This document shows positions 20,937-31,896 of a stretch of 64,000 nucleotides of DNA, one piece after another. Both the position numbers and the translations under genes were made by a program. Position 1 is the first letter of the stretch; every line of letters starts with the position of its first letter. Location of the stretch: positions 1 through 64,000 of the forward strand of contig NJPS01000041.1 in NCBI GenBank assembly GCA_002946415.1, written 5' to 3'. The notes beneath the pieces were generated by a model. That model saw nothing but the letters and a program-made list of their open reading frames with translations. It was not told where the DNA came from and did not search any database. Origin of the DNA: Rutstroemia sp. NJR-2017a BVV2. Lineage: Eukaryota > Ascomycota > Leotiomycetes > Helotiales > Rutstroemiaceae.

Positions 20937-23900
20937 ATGGCTTCCTTCAGGGTACAAGGAGGTGAACCAAATGCATTTCACATTAAATTCGATACAAATA
21001 TAATCCAATGCCGACGGATATGGGTATTTCATCCGATCTCCTTTGCAAATTTTTCCGCTAACATGGCCTCAGGACCCAGTCAATGCGCACTTTGAGAGCT
21101 GTTTTATACCTGTTGTGGCAGCAGTTCCAGCCTTAATCAGCGCTTTCATTATTCTAGGACTATTGATCAGCTTGTTACCACTCCAACGCCTGACTCCGTC
21201 ATGGCTACAATCTTTCGTAGCAGAGCCAGATGAAAAGTCGGAAGAATTGGAGCCCAGGCCACCACGCCGCTTCACACGACACACATGGTATCTGCTGGGA
21301 ACGTCCATCGTGGGATTTGGATTAGATTTTGCTTCCATCTTTCATCCTAGTCTTCAGCTTCAGATGATATTTCCAACCGTATCATGGGTCACCGCATGCT
21401 TCTTGGTCGTCATTCTGCGACCAATAAAGACGCCGAAACATCTGCTTGTCCTCTATAGCAGCATATTCCTATCACAATATTTTGTGTTGCTGGATAGATA
21501 TTCACTCCTACATCGCGGAGACATCCCACTTGTACTATCGTGGGCAAGTTCTATTGTAGCGATTTGGATCATACTTATAATGCCGCTGCGGGACCCCACA
21601 TTATCCACTGAACGTATCAGTCCAGCATTTAGTCCTCCCAATCCTGAGCTCCGCAGTCCAGAGGACAACCTCACTCTCTGGCAGTTTATGACCGTGTCAT
21701 GGATGTCACCACTTATGTCTATTGGAAAGGCGAGACAGCTTAATGAGGAAGACGTATGGACCCTTAGTTACCAATTCCAGCACAGAATACTGCATGAGAA
21801 GTTCCGGAATCTCAAAGGCTCGGTGCTCCGACGGTTGATAGATGTCACCGGGATCGATTTGGTTATCATGACTGTTCTGGGTATCATTGGATCATTTACA
21901 GGTACAAATTTGTTGCCCACCCATAAGAATTATCGCACCTAACAGAAAAATAGGTATTGCTTCGCCTCTACTTTTGCAGAAAATCCTCGCGAGCATGGAA
22001 AACCCACTGGCACCGAGGCAGGCAACATTAACTTATGCGCTCATCGCACTTGTCATCCGTCTTCTCGATATGCAATGCTACGTTTTTGCAATCTGGTATG
22101 GCCGGCGTGCATATGAAAGATCTCGTGGTGTAATGATAACAATGCTTTACGAGAAGACATTATCTAGGAAAGCAGTTAGCATAAGCACCAAGCCCAAGGA
22201 GACTGCAGATAATGGGGATTCAACAAACGGCAGCAACGGTACAAGCAATGGTGGCATAGCTGCAACGTCAAAGACCATCAATCAACCTTTTTGGAGACGT
22301 ATCCTCAGTGTGTTCTGGTCGACCGTGTCGGCGCCTTTTGTTTCTAGGTCAAAAGAGCCTGAGAAGAAGAAGGAGTTGGCAACCATGGGGAAGATCCTCA
22401 ATCTTATGAAGTGCGACGCTCAAAAATCCCATAGCCGGATAATTTGCTAACGTGATGCTAGAAATGATGCTTATTTGGTAGCCCAAAGGTAAGTAGAAAG
22501 TATTCGAACAATGTTTATGAACTGCATTTATTGACGACTGATGCTAGATTCTGGGAATTCTCCGATTTGATCATTCAGCCCTTAGAACTGATACTCGCGA
22601 TCATTGCAGCACTTTATCTCCTCAGCTGGTCTTGTCTGATAGCTGTTGTGACTATTGTCATTGGCCAAGCTATCAATGCTGTGGTCATAAAAGTTATGAT
22701 ATACTACGAGAAACAAAGGAGAGTAGCCACGGACGGCAAGTTACATAAGACAACACAACTTGTGGACTCAATCAGGTAGGTCCCCCCTCAACCCATTTGC
22801 TTCACTTGACAACATTCGAATGCCAATTCATGGCTGACAACTTTCCAGACATCTACGTTGGTATGGTTGGCAGGAGGTTTGGCTTCAACGTATAATGGAG
22901 TCGAGGCAGGCCGAACTAGTTCTGTTTGTAATCACTGCGATATGGCGCATCACCATGGGCTTCGTATTACAAATTTCTGGTAGAATGTTTCCAGTGGCTG
23001 CCTTCTATATCTACTGTGTCTGGGTGGGGAAACCACTCCGGATTGACATAGCTTTCCCAGCACTTCAACTCTTCTCGATCATTGAAGAGGGCTTCCAGAC
23101 AGTACCAGGCCTTATAACAACGCTGCTCAACGCTAGGATATCGATGGAACGTATCGAGGAATTCATGCAAGAGCCTGACAAAGTCGGAGGAGACTCTAGT
23201 GGAAGACCGGAGGAATCTCTCACCATGGCGGACGCCTCTTTTGCTTGGCCAGGTGCTACAGAACCTGTATTACATGATCTAACGATGTCTTTCCCGGCGG
23301 GATTGTCTTTAGTCTATGGAGAAGTAGGAGCTGGAAAGACGGCCCTGCTACAAGCGCTGCTTGGGGAGCTTGACCATCTTAGTGGTGCTTACAGTCCTGC
23401 TGGAGATGTAGTGGGCTACTGCGCACAGACACCTTGGCTTCAGAGCATGAGCATTAGAGACAATATACTGTTCTCGGCGCCATACCATGAGGCTAGGTAC
23501 AGGAAAGTTCTCGATGCATGTGCTTTGATTCCAGATATGGCCAATTTCAAGAACGGTGATCTATCCCTGATCGGAGAGAATGGTATTGGACTCTCTGGTG
23601 GACAAAGGGCTCGAGTTGCACTTGCCAGAGCAGTATACTCAAACGCCAAGATTTTGTTTCTGGATGATCCCTTGTCGGCGTTAGATCATCAAACTGCCGA
23701 ATCGATTGTCAAAAAATGCTTGACAGGCTCATTGGTCGAAGGCAGAATCGTCGTATTGGTCACTCATCGCACAGAACTCTGCCAAGGTATCGCGAAACAG
23801 ATCATTAGAATTTCGCACGGAAGAGCAGAAATCTTCGACCCCGAGGCAGTACCATCTGAACTGATGAATGAAACTGAAGAACAGGTCGACGAAGATGACA

Positions 23901-25708
23901 AGGAAACCGAAGACCAAACTGCTGCAGCCATTCCTGAGAAGTTCATGGAGGACGAACATCGAGTACATGGAGGAGTAAAGGCATCTGTATATTGGGAGTA
24001 CATCAAAGCTGGCACCATAAAAAATTGGGCAGTAATGCTCATTTTCATGGCGGTCTTCCGACTTTCCACCTTGGCAGAAGCCTGGTTTTTGAAGTCCTGG
24101 GGAGAAGCTTACGATGGACAACGCACACCTTCCAAGGATCCATTAAGCCGCTTGCCATCCCCCGAAGTGAACATTCGGCCGTGGTTGATTGGATATTTTC
24201 TTCTCATAGTGAGCCAGTCTGTCATTTACGTCTTCCGCGAAGGCACCATTCAGCTTGTAATTTACACTGCCGGAAAAGCGATGTTTATAACAGTGATGAG
24301 CAAAGTTGTGCATGCAACGTTCCGCTTTTACGATGTTACACCTGTCGGTCGCCTGATGAATCGTTTGACATCTGATATCAACATCATTGATGGAAATTTA
24401 GCTTCTCACTTCACAGCATTTTCGGCTGCCGCAATCGTCTGGTTATCCTCACTTGTGGTCATTGGATCTATAACCCCCACCTTCCTCGCTTTCGCGGTCG
24501 TGCTCACTATCACCCTTGTGAAGGTTTACTCGCTGTTCCTACCTTCTTCACAGAGCTTACGACGTCTTGAAATGGTTTCTCTAACTCCGTTACTGTCTAA
24601 TTTTGGGCAACTTACCGATGGGCTTGGAACCATACGTGCATTTGGCGCACAAGCTCGATTTCAAGAAGGAATTATCGTATCGACCGACGGTTTCCAGAAG
24701 ATGGATCACTTTTACTGGTCATTGCAAGCTTGGCTGATATGCCGATTTAATGTCCTTTCTTCCGTGTCGACATTTCTAATGACTTTTCTCGCCGTCTACA
24801 CCGGAGTGTCGCCCGGTCTCACAGCATTTGTTTTGAGTGCCGCTCAGAGATTCGTCAGTGGGACTTCGGAACTTTGCAGAGTCTACGGACAAATGCAAAT
24901 GGACTTTGTTTCCGTAGAGCGAATCGTTGAGTTGATACATCTGGACCAAGAACCAGCTGGAGAACTGGACCCGCCTGCGTACTGGCCTCGTCTGGGTGGT
25001 GATATAGTCTTTGAGGATGTATCCATCAGATACGCACCACACTTAGATCCCTCATTAAAGAACATCTCTCTTACTATTAAGGGTGGCTCGACGACTGCGC
25101 TGATTGGCCGTACCGGTTCAGGGAAATCAACTCTCGCACTTTCGCTTCTGGCAACGACCTTGCCGTGTACAGGTCGTATCTTAATTGACGGAATTGATAT
25201 ATCGAAGGTCAGAATCGACACCCTTCGCAAGCGCGTCACATTCTTGGCACAGGAGCCAGTCCTCTTTCCAGGTACGATGCGGATGAATCTTGATCCAACT
25301 AGCGAATATAGCGATGAAGAATGCGCCTCTGTCCTCTCCAAGATTGCTCTACGACATAATTGGACATTGGATATGAATATCGATACTGGCGGAAAAAATC
25401 TCTCTCAAGGACAAAGACAACTCGTGGGATTGGCAAGGGCACTTTTAAGGCGAAGCAGTATCATCATTATGGATGAAGCAACTGCTAGTATCGATAAGGA
25501 AACAGCGGGCAAGATTCAAGAGTTAATTAGAGAGGAACTGAAGGAGAGTACAGTTGTTACGATCGCTCATCGTGTAGAGGCTGTAAAGGGGGTTGAGTGG
25601 TGTATTGTTTTGGAGAAAGGGGAAGTCAAAGAGTTCGGAGAGGCGTCGAAGATTGGAAGAATGGATATGATGTTGGATACACCAGAGAGTGGAAGCGGCG
25701 CCGAGTAG
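20937..25708 (+). CDS. ABC transporter, ABCC (MRP-like) subfamily
   Basis: Exons 20937-20951, 21073-21901, 21954-22410, 22462-22488, 22548-22775 and 22849-25708 give 1471 residues. This is a full ABCC exporter: an N-terminal TMD0 of about five helices (first near FIPVVAAVPALISAF), TMD1, NBD1, TMD2 and NBD2. NBD1 has Walker A GEVGAGKT, signature LSGGQRARVALARA and Walker B ILFLDDPLSALD, with Asp in place of the catalytic Glu, as is usual for ABCC site 1. NBD2 has GRTGSGKST, LSQGQRQLVGLARAL and IIIMDEATASID. Such pumps export conjugates, drugs or secondary metabolites across the plasma or vacuolar membrane. The first exon (MASFR) is inferred: the main frame has no ATG before TMD0, and GTACAA/CTCAG splicing restores a phase-0 join with a CTAAC branch site. 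The 27-nt fourth exon completes KNDAYLVAQRFWEF. The donor at 22411 (GTGCGA) is weak but gives the expected protein. Confidence 0.9.
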
Positions 25709-26138
25709 AAGAGGCTGATGTCGATGAGTTTGACGATATCCTCAGCGCTTTTTGTATAGAGCTCAGCGGGAATACATTTTTACAGGATACAAGGTGTTGG
25801 GAATACTTCTTTGGATTTCGAACATAGCGAAAATCTTTGTTGGAATAGATTCGGTGGGATAATAGAATCTTTGAACGCCGTACATCTTCATGATGACAAT
25901 ATTCATGTACTCCTGCAAAAGAGGAAGGAGGATATCCCTGGGCCCCTGTCTATCTTCGATCTGCCCCGCACATATAATTTATGATATCCACGTCATTTCG
26001 AAAATCACATGTATTGACGTCAACAAGAGCACCCAAATCTTTGTTTAGTTCCTTTACAAATAATCAATTGATCAAATGTACCATCTCAATTCATCCTCAC
26101 AATCCCTATAAACTAACCTTACTTGCCATCTCCAAAAA
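25709..26138. other. Intergenic stretch upstream of the aldo-keto reductase
   Basis: This covers the 3' region of the ABC transporter and the promoter of the next gene. A TATAAA at 26107-26112 lies only about 30 bp before the start codon, too close for an ordinary TATA box unless the leader is almost absent. Confidence 0.5.
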
Positions 26139-27363
26139 ATGCACATCCCAACCATCCTCACTCTCTCCGCCTCCCTCCTCCCCGTCATCCAAGCAGCCCA
26201 ATATCCCCTAAACCCATCCACAATCCCGCAACCATCCATCGGCTTCGGCACGTGGAACTTGGATATATCGGGGGATAATACTACAGAGGCGGTCGCGTAC
26301 GCGATAGAAATCGGGTATCGCCAGATTGATTGCGCGGCGGCGTATGGGAATGAGGTTGCGGTGGGGAGGGGGATTAAGGAGGGCTTGAAGAGGGCGGGCA
26401 TTGAGAGGGGGGAGTTGTGGGTTACGAGTAAATTGTGGAATGATTGGTGAGTTGGGGGTTGTGTTTCTGTTTGGGGGGATTGGGGGTGGAAGAGGGATGG
26501 AGGAGGAGATGGGATGGAGATTGCGGGGCGAGGATAAGGTGGGGTCGAATGGGTGGAAGAGGCAGATGGTTATGGGACAGCAAGAGATGGCATTGGCTGG
26601 AATCGATAGGAACAAGCTGACCAGTCACTATCTAGTCATGGGGATGAGAAATCGGTCGAAAAGGGACTAAATAAAACGTTGGAAGATTTAGGCTTGGATT
26701 ACCTAGATCTATATCTCATGCATTGGCCTGTTGGATTTACCACGTCGGGCAAAGAAGAGAAGAAAAAATTGGACTATGTGCAGGTTAGTACATCATATCC
26801 TCACACATCTCATACTTATCAACCCCCAGACCTGGAAATCTATGACCGCCCTCCCGAAATCACACGTCCTCAACATCGGAGTCTCCAACTTCTCCCCCAA
26901 CCAACTCAAAAACATCATCTCCTCCACCGGCATCAAGCCTTTCGCGCACCAAATGGAACTGCACCCCTACCTCCAACAATCCGCGTGGGTAGCCACACAT
27001 AAAGCCCTCGGCATCTCACTAACCGCGTACTCCCCGCTGGGAAACACGAATCCAACATATGACTCTAAACATAAGACCATCCCGGCGTTGCTAGATAATA
27101 AGGTTTTGAGGGAGATCGCAGAGGAGAGGAACTGCACGACAGCGCAGGTGGCGCTGAAATGGGGGATGGGGAGGGGAGTTAGTGTTATTCCGAAGAGTAG
27201 TCATAAGGAGTGGATTAGGGAGAATTTGGCGGCGGGGGAGTGTGTTTTGGGACATGCGGATTTGACGAGGTTGAGGATTGTGGGGAGGAAGTGGTTGGGG
27301 AGGTTTAATAATCCGAGTAAGGGGTGGGGGGTTGGGTTGTTTGAGGGGTTGGATGGGGTGTAG
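26139..27363 (+). CDS. Aldo-keto reductase with putative signal peptide
   Basis: Exons 26139-26446, 26636-26783 and 26830-27363 give 329 residues. AKRs are TIM-barrel NAD(P)H-dependent reductases of aldehydes and ketones. Visible signatures: GFGTWNLD near the N terminus; catalytic Asp and Tyr in YRQIDCAAAYGNE; Lys in VTSKLWND; His in LDLYLMHWPV; the cofactor segment NIGVSNFSPNQL; and VSVIPKSSHKEWI, the 2'-phosphate-binding loop. The joins (WND to CHGDEKSVEKGL and YVQ to TWKSMTALP) restore family continuity exactly. The first 19 residues (MHIPTILTLSASLLPVIQA) look like a cleavable signal peptide ahead of an otherwise complete barrel. That is unusual, since most AKRs are cytosolic. Start ATG 26139 follows an A-rich context (CCAAAAAATG). 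The coding strand changes from C-rich to G-rich along exons 1 and 3. Confidence 0.9.
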
Positions 27364-28027
27364 ATGGTTAATGCGAGGAGGCAGATATATGCCACAATAA
27401 CCGATTCACCAGAAGTGGCGTCCCTTTTGGCTAACAGTTTAGGAGGGGATGTAAGGGATGTAATGTGAGATGAATAGGTAGGGAGACGACTTCAGGGAGG
27501 GTCTCCGGTGGAGGTAGCAGTACTTGAATATCAATGTCCATCCCAGATTGGAATTTTGAGTCTGTACATCTTCTGATATATAGTTAAGTGTGGCTAGTAC
27601 GAGTAAGATATACAGTGACACGCGTGGTACCCGGCAGCACGGTTAGGCTTGGCCAAGCCTTTTACTAAAGTAGACGGCTAAGGCCACGCCCGCAACTAGC
27701 ACAAGTACTCCGCACTCCACACTCGTACTGTAAGGTTACTGCCTAATCTTCTAGGGCTGAATGTGGGACTTCAAGCTCTCCATCTCCATATCAAACAAAC
27801 AACAGCACGACATAAAGATACTAAGCACTCTCAGCGGCATCCAGTTCCACAAGAACACAGATATTTTACTTGTACGTTAATGGGCATTGATCCAATGCGA
27901 TACATTTCGCCAGCATACCTACATCCCACGCAGCGTTGCCGCGTCGCATCCTTAACATCAGAATTCCTGAAGATAGATCAATTGATCAACCGCAAACCAC
28001 TGGACTAACGTCTCTTTATAGGACAGA
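27364..28027. other. Intergenic stretch, no supported gene
   Basis: About 660 bp holding the AKR 3' region and the promoter and leader of the next 2EXR gene. No repeat or RNA gene was seen. Confidence 0.6.
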
Positions 28028-29296
28028 ATGAAATCGAATACTCCGATATCATGTTCGACTTCTTCAATCTCCACCCCGCCCCGCGATGCCTCCGATATCA
28101 AACAAGACACAATCGCGTCGAGCGATCGAACATTCACACCATTCCCTCGCCTGCCCCAAGAGGTTCGACTTATGATATGGCACTTCGCATTACCGGGCCC
28201 TAGAATCGTGCCTCTTCTGCTTCGTCCTACGAAACTTTGTCCTCATATTTGGTATCGAATTCGATCGGATGTGCCGATTGGCACTTGTGCTTTCGGCGCT
28301 CATTTTCCGTGTACGGGTTTCTTTGAACACAGACCCAGTAAGATGTCGGATGATGAGGCGAAAGTATTTAATGATCACTTCCGACGCTTTCAGATAGGCC
28401 TTCCCTACCAAGGATTTCACTCGCATTGTCCGCCGCCTGCACTGCTCAGCGTGTGTCACGAGTCGTTTGAAATTGCTTCTAAGTTATATTCTCGTCACTT
28501 CTCGACTGCTGGGGCTTGTGCAGAGACCTATTTCAATTTCGCTATCGACACTTTACATATAGATCATAACAGTATTTTCTTGGGCTATCCACCATATCAC
28601 CCAGGCGCACTAGGAGTATATCTACGCGGCGACGCTCAACTGATCGAAAATCTGTCAGTGCACGTTGGTCTATATACAGCACATACTGGAGTCTCCAGGT
28701 GGATTAGCATCATACTAGGATATTTTCGCAACTTAAAAAAGCTCACAATTGTTGATGATGACTACACGAGTTTTGTGCAGTCAAAGGACATGAGTGATGA
28801 AGAGTGGAAGAAATTCGAGATACACGTAGAAAGATACAAATATTCTGTGATCAGCGTTGAAGCTCGAGAACAACAGCTTCGTCTTTACGAAGGGACGTTG
28901 ACAACCAAACAGAGATCGGTTGATTTGGCATTCGTTGATGTCGTGGACATTGGGGATGCACTGACTATGTTGAAAAAGAAAGTGGATGCGACCGAGTTTC
29001 ATGACCATAGTCCAATAGCCAAGACGGTGACAATTACAGACTACTCTCTGATTCAAGAGGAGTCGCGCAACGACTGGCAGGCCAGGTTCTCTGGCATAGC
29101 TCCTTTCAAAGTTCCTGTCATTGAACACAAAGTTCTTACAACTACGAAAATGAAGGTGGAACTCGAGAGAGCATGGAAAGAGTATCGAAACAGCTCTACT
29201 TGTCCCTGTCGAGAGCCAGCTCCACATCCATCGTCTGCCGGCGCTGCTAGATGGCTAGAAATAGATCGGCAAGCCGGATTATTCCAGAGAGATTGA
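28028..29296 (+). CDS. 2EXR-domain protein (paralog 1)
   Basis: A single-exon gene of 422 residues. A Ser/Thr-rich disordered N terminus (about 35 residues) leads into a 2EXR domain starting FPRLPQEVRLMIWHFALPGPR. The family is named for two E-x-R motifs. The first (E-V-R) is present. At the position of the second the protein reads SVCHESFEIA, so the arginine is replaced by phenylalanine. The rest (FAIDTLHID, then FRNLKKLTIVDDD) follows the usual fungal layout and ends in a charged tail. The biochemical role of 2EXR proteins is unknown. They resemble F-box-like proteins in shape and are strongly expanded in Leotiomycetes and Sordariomycetes. ATG 28028 is the first in-frame ATG, in a good context (GGACAGAATGAA). 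Confidence 0.85.
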   Translation: MKSNTPISCSTSSISTPPRDASDIKQDTIASSDRTFTPFPRLPQEVRLMIWHFALPGPRIVPLLLRPTKLCPHIWYRIRSDVPIGTCAFGAHFPCTGFFEHRPSKMSDDEAKVFNDHFRRFQIGLPYQGFHSHCPPPALLSVCHESFEIASKLYSRHFSTAGACAETYFNFAIDTLHIDHNSIFLGYPPYHPGALGVYLRGDAQLIENLSVHVGLYTAHTGVSRWISIILGYFRNLKKLTIVDDDYTSFVQSKDMSDEEWKKFEIHVERYKYSVISVEAREQQLRLYEGTLTTKQRSVDLAFVDVVDIGDALTMLKKKVDATEFHDHSPIAKTVTITDYSLIQEESRNDWQARFSGIAPFKVPVIEHKVLTTTKMKVELERAWKEYRNSSTCPCREPAPHPSSAGAARWLEIDRQAGLFQRD

Positions 29297-30160
29297 TGCG
29301 CACCTTGACCAGTCTCATAAGAGATTGCGTGAGGGTTTTCCTGTGTATACTGTCTCTGGTATCTGTTCCGGCCCCAGCTGAGTACTGAGTACTTTCGCCA
29401 AGGCAACCATGGATCACAGTTCCTGCTCTGGGTGACAGAATATCCCGCAGCTCTAGGGACCGGTTCTATGAGTGAATACTTGTATCGTCAATTTTTACAC
29501 TGCCACAGTGGCACAGTGGGACGAGATTTGTTAAGGGCTGTCTAATTTGGACTTCGAAATCCTAGCGGGGTTGATTGGTGAATCCATCTTCCTTCTCGTG
29601 CAATCTAATTTTGGTAAGCTAGGATATATTCAGCCCTGTCCCATTGCAACTCTCTCCGGCAATGCTCTCGTAATGCGGGTTCCTTATGTAAAGGGGGTCT
29701 GAGAACACTTAGCATTCTGTTTGACGCTCAGAGCTCATACTTTGTTATATATTCACGATATAGTGACAAATGATATTGGTCTAATAAGTTCGTAAATCCC
29801 ATAATGCTGTTGGTCCAACAAGTAGGTACGAGCTGGCACGTGCCAGGGGGCTATGTCTGCAGTCACTTTTTAGACCCTTAGACCCACAAATATCCCCACT
29901 GCTGGCTCCCAAGAGAGTAACGATTAGTCGTGGCCTCGTAATAGAGTCTAGATCCTCCTTTAAAGTACAAAGTCTTTTTGAGCAACAATGAATTCTTCTT
30001 ATTCTTCATCTTGGCAACACCTATGATTGCAGCTATTAACCACTCACTATCTATCCGCATCTAGTGCTAATATGGGAGCAAGTTTTGGACTATTCGCTGC
30101 AGCACTTCTTCGACGTTCGTTGCGTTTACGCGCCCTTATATCACCGCCTCCGCTCTGATA
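29297..30160. other. Intergenic stretch, no supported gene
   Basis: About 860 bp between two genes on the plus strand. It is AT-rich without recognisable coding or repeated sequence and presumably contains the mannosyltransferase promoter. Confidence 0.6.
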
Positions 30161-31732
30161 ATGCGCCCAGCGGTCTCGATCCCAAAATCACTCATCGGAC
30201 TATCTACATCCCGACGATCCAATGACTTCTATCTAAAAGGGTTTATTGCACTATGTTTGTTAGGAATATTCTGGACTTTGCGGTCCCTTAATCACGCTGA
30301 TCGCATCAACATAACCCCTGAACCTATTACTACGCTGGAAATTCAAAAAAATACCCAGGCAGCCAACTACTTCATCAACTCCCCAGTCCGTGAAGATGAG
30401 TTTGGGGAGATGGGACGTCGGGTCCATATCGTCACCAAGTGGTTGACTCAATTGGATTTACCCACCAATTCCGATGTTCAGGGGCTGCCGGAGTTTGCGG
30501 CACTGCTCGAAAAGACTGTCGCCGCGCTATTCCCGTTTCTTACGCATACCTGGCCGTACACGGAGGGAACACCGTTGAGGAGTTTGCGCAAGTCATTCAT
30601 ACCTGGATCGAAGGGCATCGTAATTCCTACAGGCAAGAAGACATTCCGCTACACGTGTCACCTGATCTACAATCTGCGCGAGGTTCTCAAATCGACTTTA
30701 CCCATCCAGATTGTATACGCCGGCAACTTGGATCTGCCTCTAGAACAGCGCACCATCCTCTTAAGCCTAGACACCAACATCGAACTCCTCGACGTAACGA
30801 AAGTCCTCGACGACACTACTCTCCAACTCTCCCACGGCAACTGGGCCATCAAACCCTTCGCTCTCCTCGCCTCCAAATTCGAGCAAGTCATCCTCATCGA
30901 CTCCGACGCCGTCTTCTTCCAACCCCCCGAAGTCATCTTCTCTTCCCATTCCGGCTACCGCAAAACCGGCACCCTGTTCTTCCACGACCGACTTGTAGGA
31001 CGAGGAAATTATGAATCCAGACACCAGTTCTGGCGCTGGCAAATGCGCCACCGTGTTCCTAGCGCCACATTCAAGAAATCAAGAGTGATGAACGAAGGCT
31101 GGGGTCAAGAAGCAGAGTCTGGTGTTGTGGTGATCGATAAAGGTCGATTACCCGTTCTGATGGGCTTGCTGCATGCGTGTTGGCAAAATACATGGCTGGT
31201 CCGCGATAAAGTTACATATCGCCAAACGCACGGCGATAAGGAGTCGTATTGGACGGGGATGGAGCTGAGTTCGGTGCCGTATACGTTTGCGGAGTTTTAT
31301 GGGGGAGCCCTGGGGCATGCGGTGCGGAATCGGACGACGGGGAGGACCGAGGTGTGTGGGAGTACGATTGCGCATGTGGATGAGAGGAAGGAGTTGTTGT
31401 GGCTTAATGGGGGGTTGGTAAGGAGGAAGGATGGGAAGAGTGGGGAGAGGGTGTTTGTGGATGGGGAGTTTAAGTGGTGGGTTCTGGGCGGGAGGTGGAG
31501 GTGGACGGAGGTGGGCTGGGATATGGCGTGTATGGAGGGAGGGGTGGTGATGGGAGTGGGGGCGAGGGAATTGGATGTGCTGGGGAAGAGTGTGGAGGGG
31601 GCGAAGGGGGCGGATGAGAGGTGGGGGGTGATGATGGGGTTGGTGAAGAAGGAGAAGGGGAAGGAAAAGGCGGTTGTGCATAAGGATGGCGTGACTTCTG
31701 ATGTTGAGGGTGGGGAATCTTGGGATATATAG
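30161..31732 (+). CDS. Alpha-1,3-mannosyltransferase-like protein (GT71, Mnn1 family)
   Basis: A single exon of 523 residues. Type II Golgi topology: a short basic cytosolic tail, one membrane segment at about residues 27-42 (GFIALCLLGIFWTL), then a lumenal catalytic domain. The putative metal/nucleotide-sugar DxD site is in EQVILIDSDAVFFQPP. Neighbouring GT71 features are IPTGKKTFRYTCHLIYNLR, LPIQIVYAGNLDL, LFFHDRL and QEAESGVVVIDKGR. The family extends N- or O-linked mannans in the Golgi, so a role in cell-wall glycoprotein glycosylation is inferred. Start ATG 30161 gives the anchor at the right place. The last 150 codons are strongly G-rich on the coding strand, with a low-complexity lysine/glycine tail that is probably disordered. 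Confidence 0.88.
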   Translation: MRPAVSIPKSLIGLSTSRRSNDFYLKGFIALCLLGIFWTLRSLNHADRINITPEPITTLEIQKNTQAANYFINSPVREDEFGEMGRRVHIVTKWLTQLDLPTNSDVQGLPEFAALLEKTVAALFPFLTHTWPYTEGTPLRSLRKSFIPGSKGIVIPTGKKTFRYTCHLIYNLREVLKSTLPIQIVYAGNLDLPLEQRTILLSLDTNIELLDVTKVLDDTTLQLSHGNWAIKPFALLASKFEQVILIDSDAVFFQPPEVIFSSHSGYRKTGTLFFHDRLVGRGNYESRHQFWRWQMRHRVPSATFKKSRVMNEGWGQEAESGVVVIDKGRLPVLMGLLHACWQNTWLVRDKVTYRQTHGDKESYWTGMELSSVPYTFAEFYGGALGHAVRNRTTGRTEVCGSTIAHVDERKELLWLNGGLVRRKDGKSGERVFVDGEFKWWVLGGRWRWTEVGWDMACMEGGVVMGVGARELDVLGKSVEGAKGADERWGVMMGLVKKEKGKEKAVVHKDGVTSDVEGGESWDI

Positions 31733-31896
31733 AGGTGGGATTAGAGTTAGGGCAGGTTTGGATATCCATTGTAATTTTGCATAATAGAATTAGACTAATA
31801 TGTACATCATGTTCAGTTCAGGTTGAGTCTTGATCCAGAAAGCTGGAGTTGACTTGATGAATGCTCCAGAATTTCCCCAGGAGCCCATGCATAACG

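Noticed and set aside
13576..27363. Complete secondary-metabolite gene cluster
   Set aside because: No core synthase, cyclase or prenyltransferase is present. Tailoring-type genes alone do not make a cluster.
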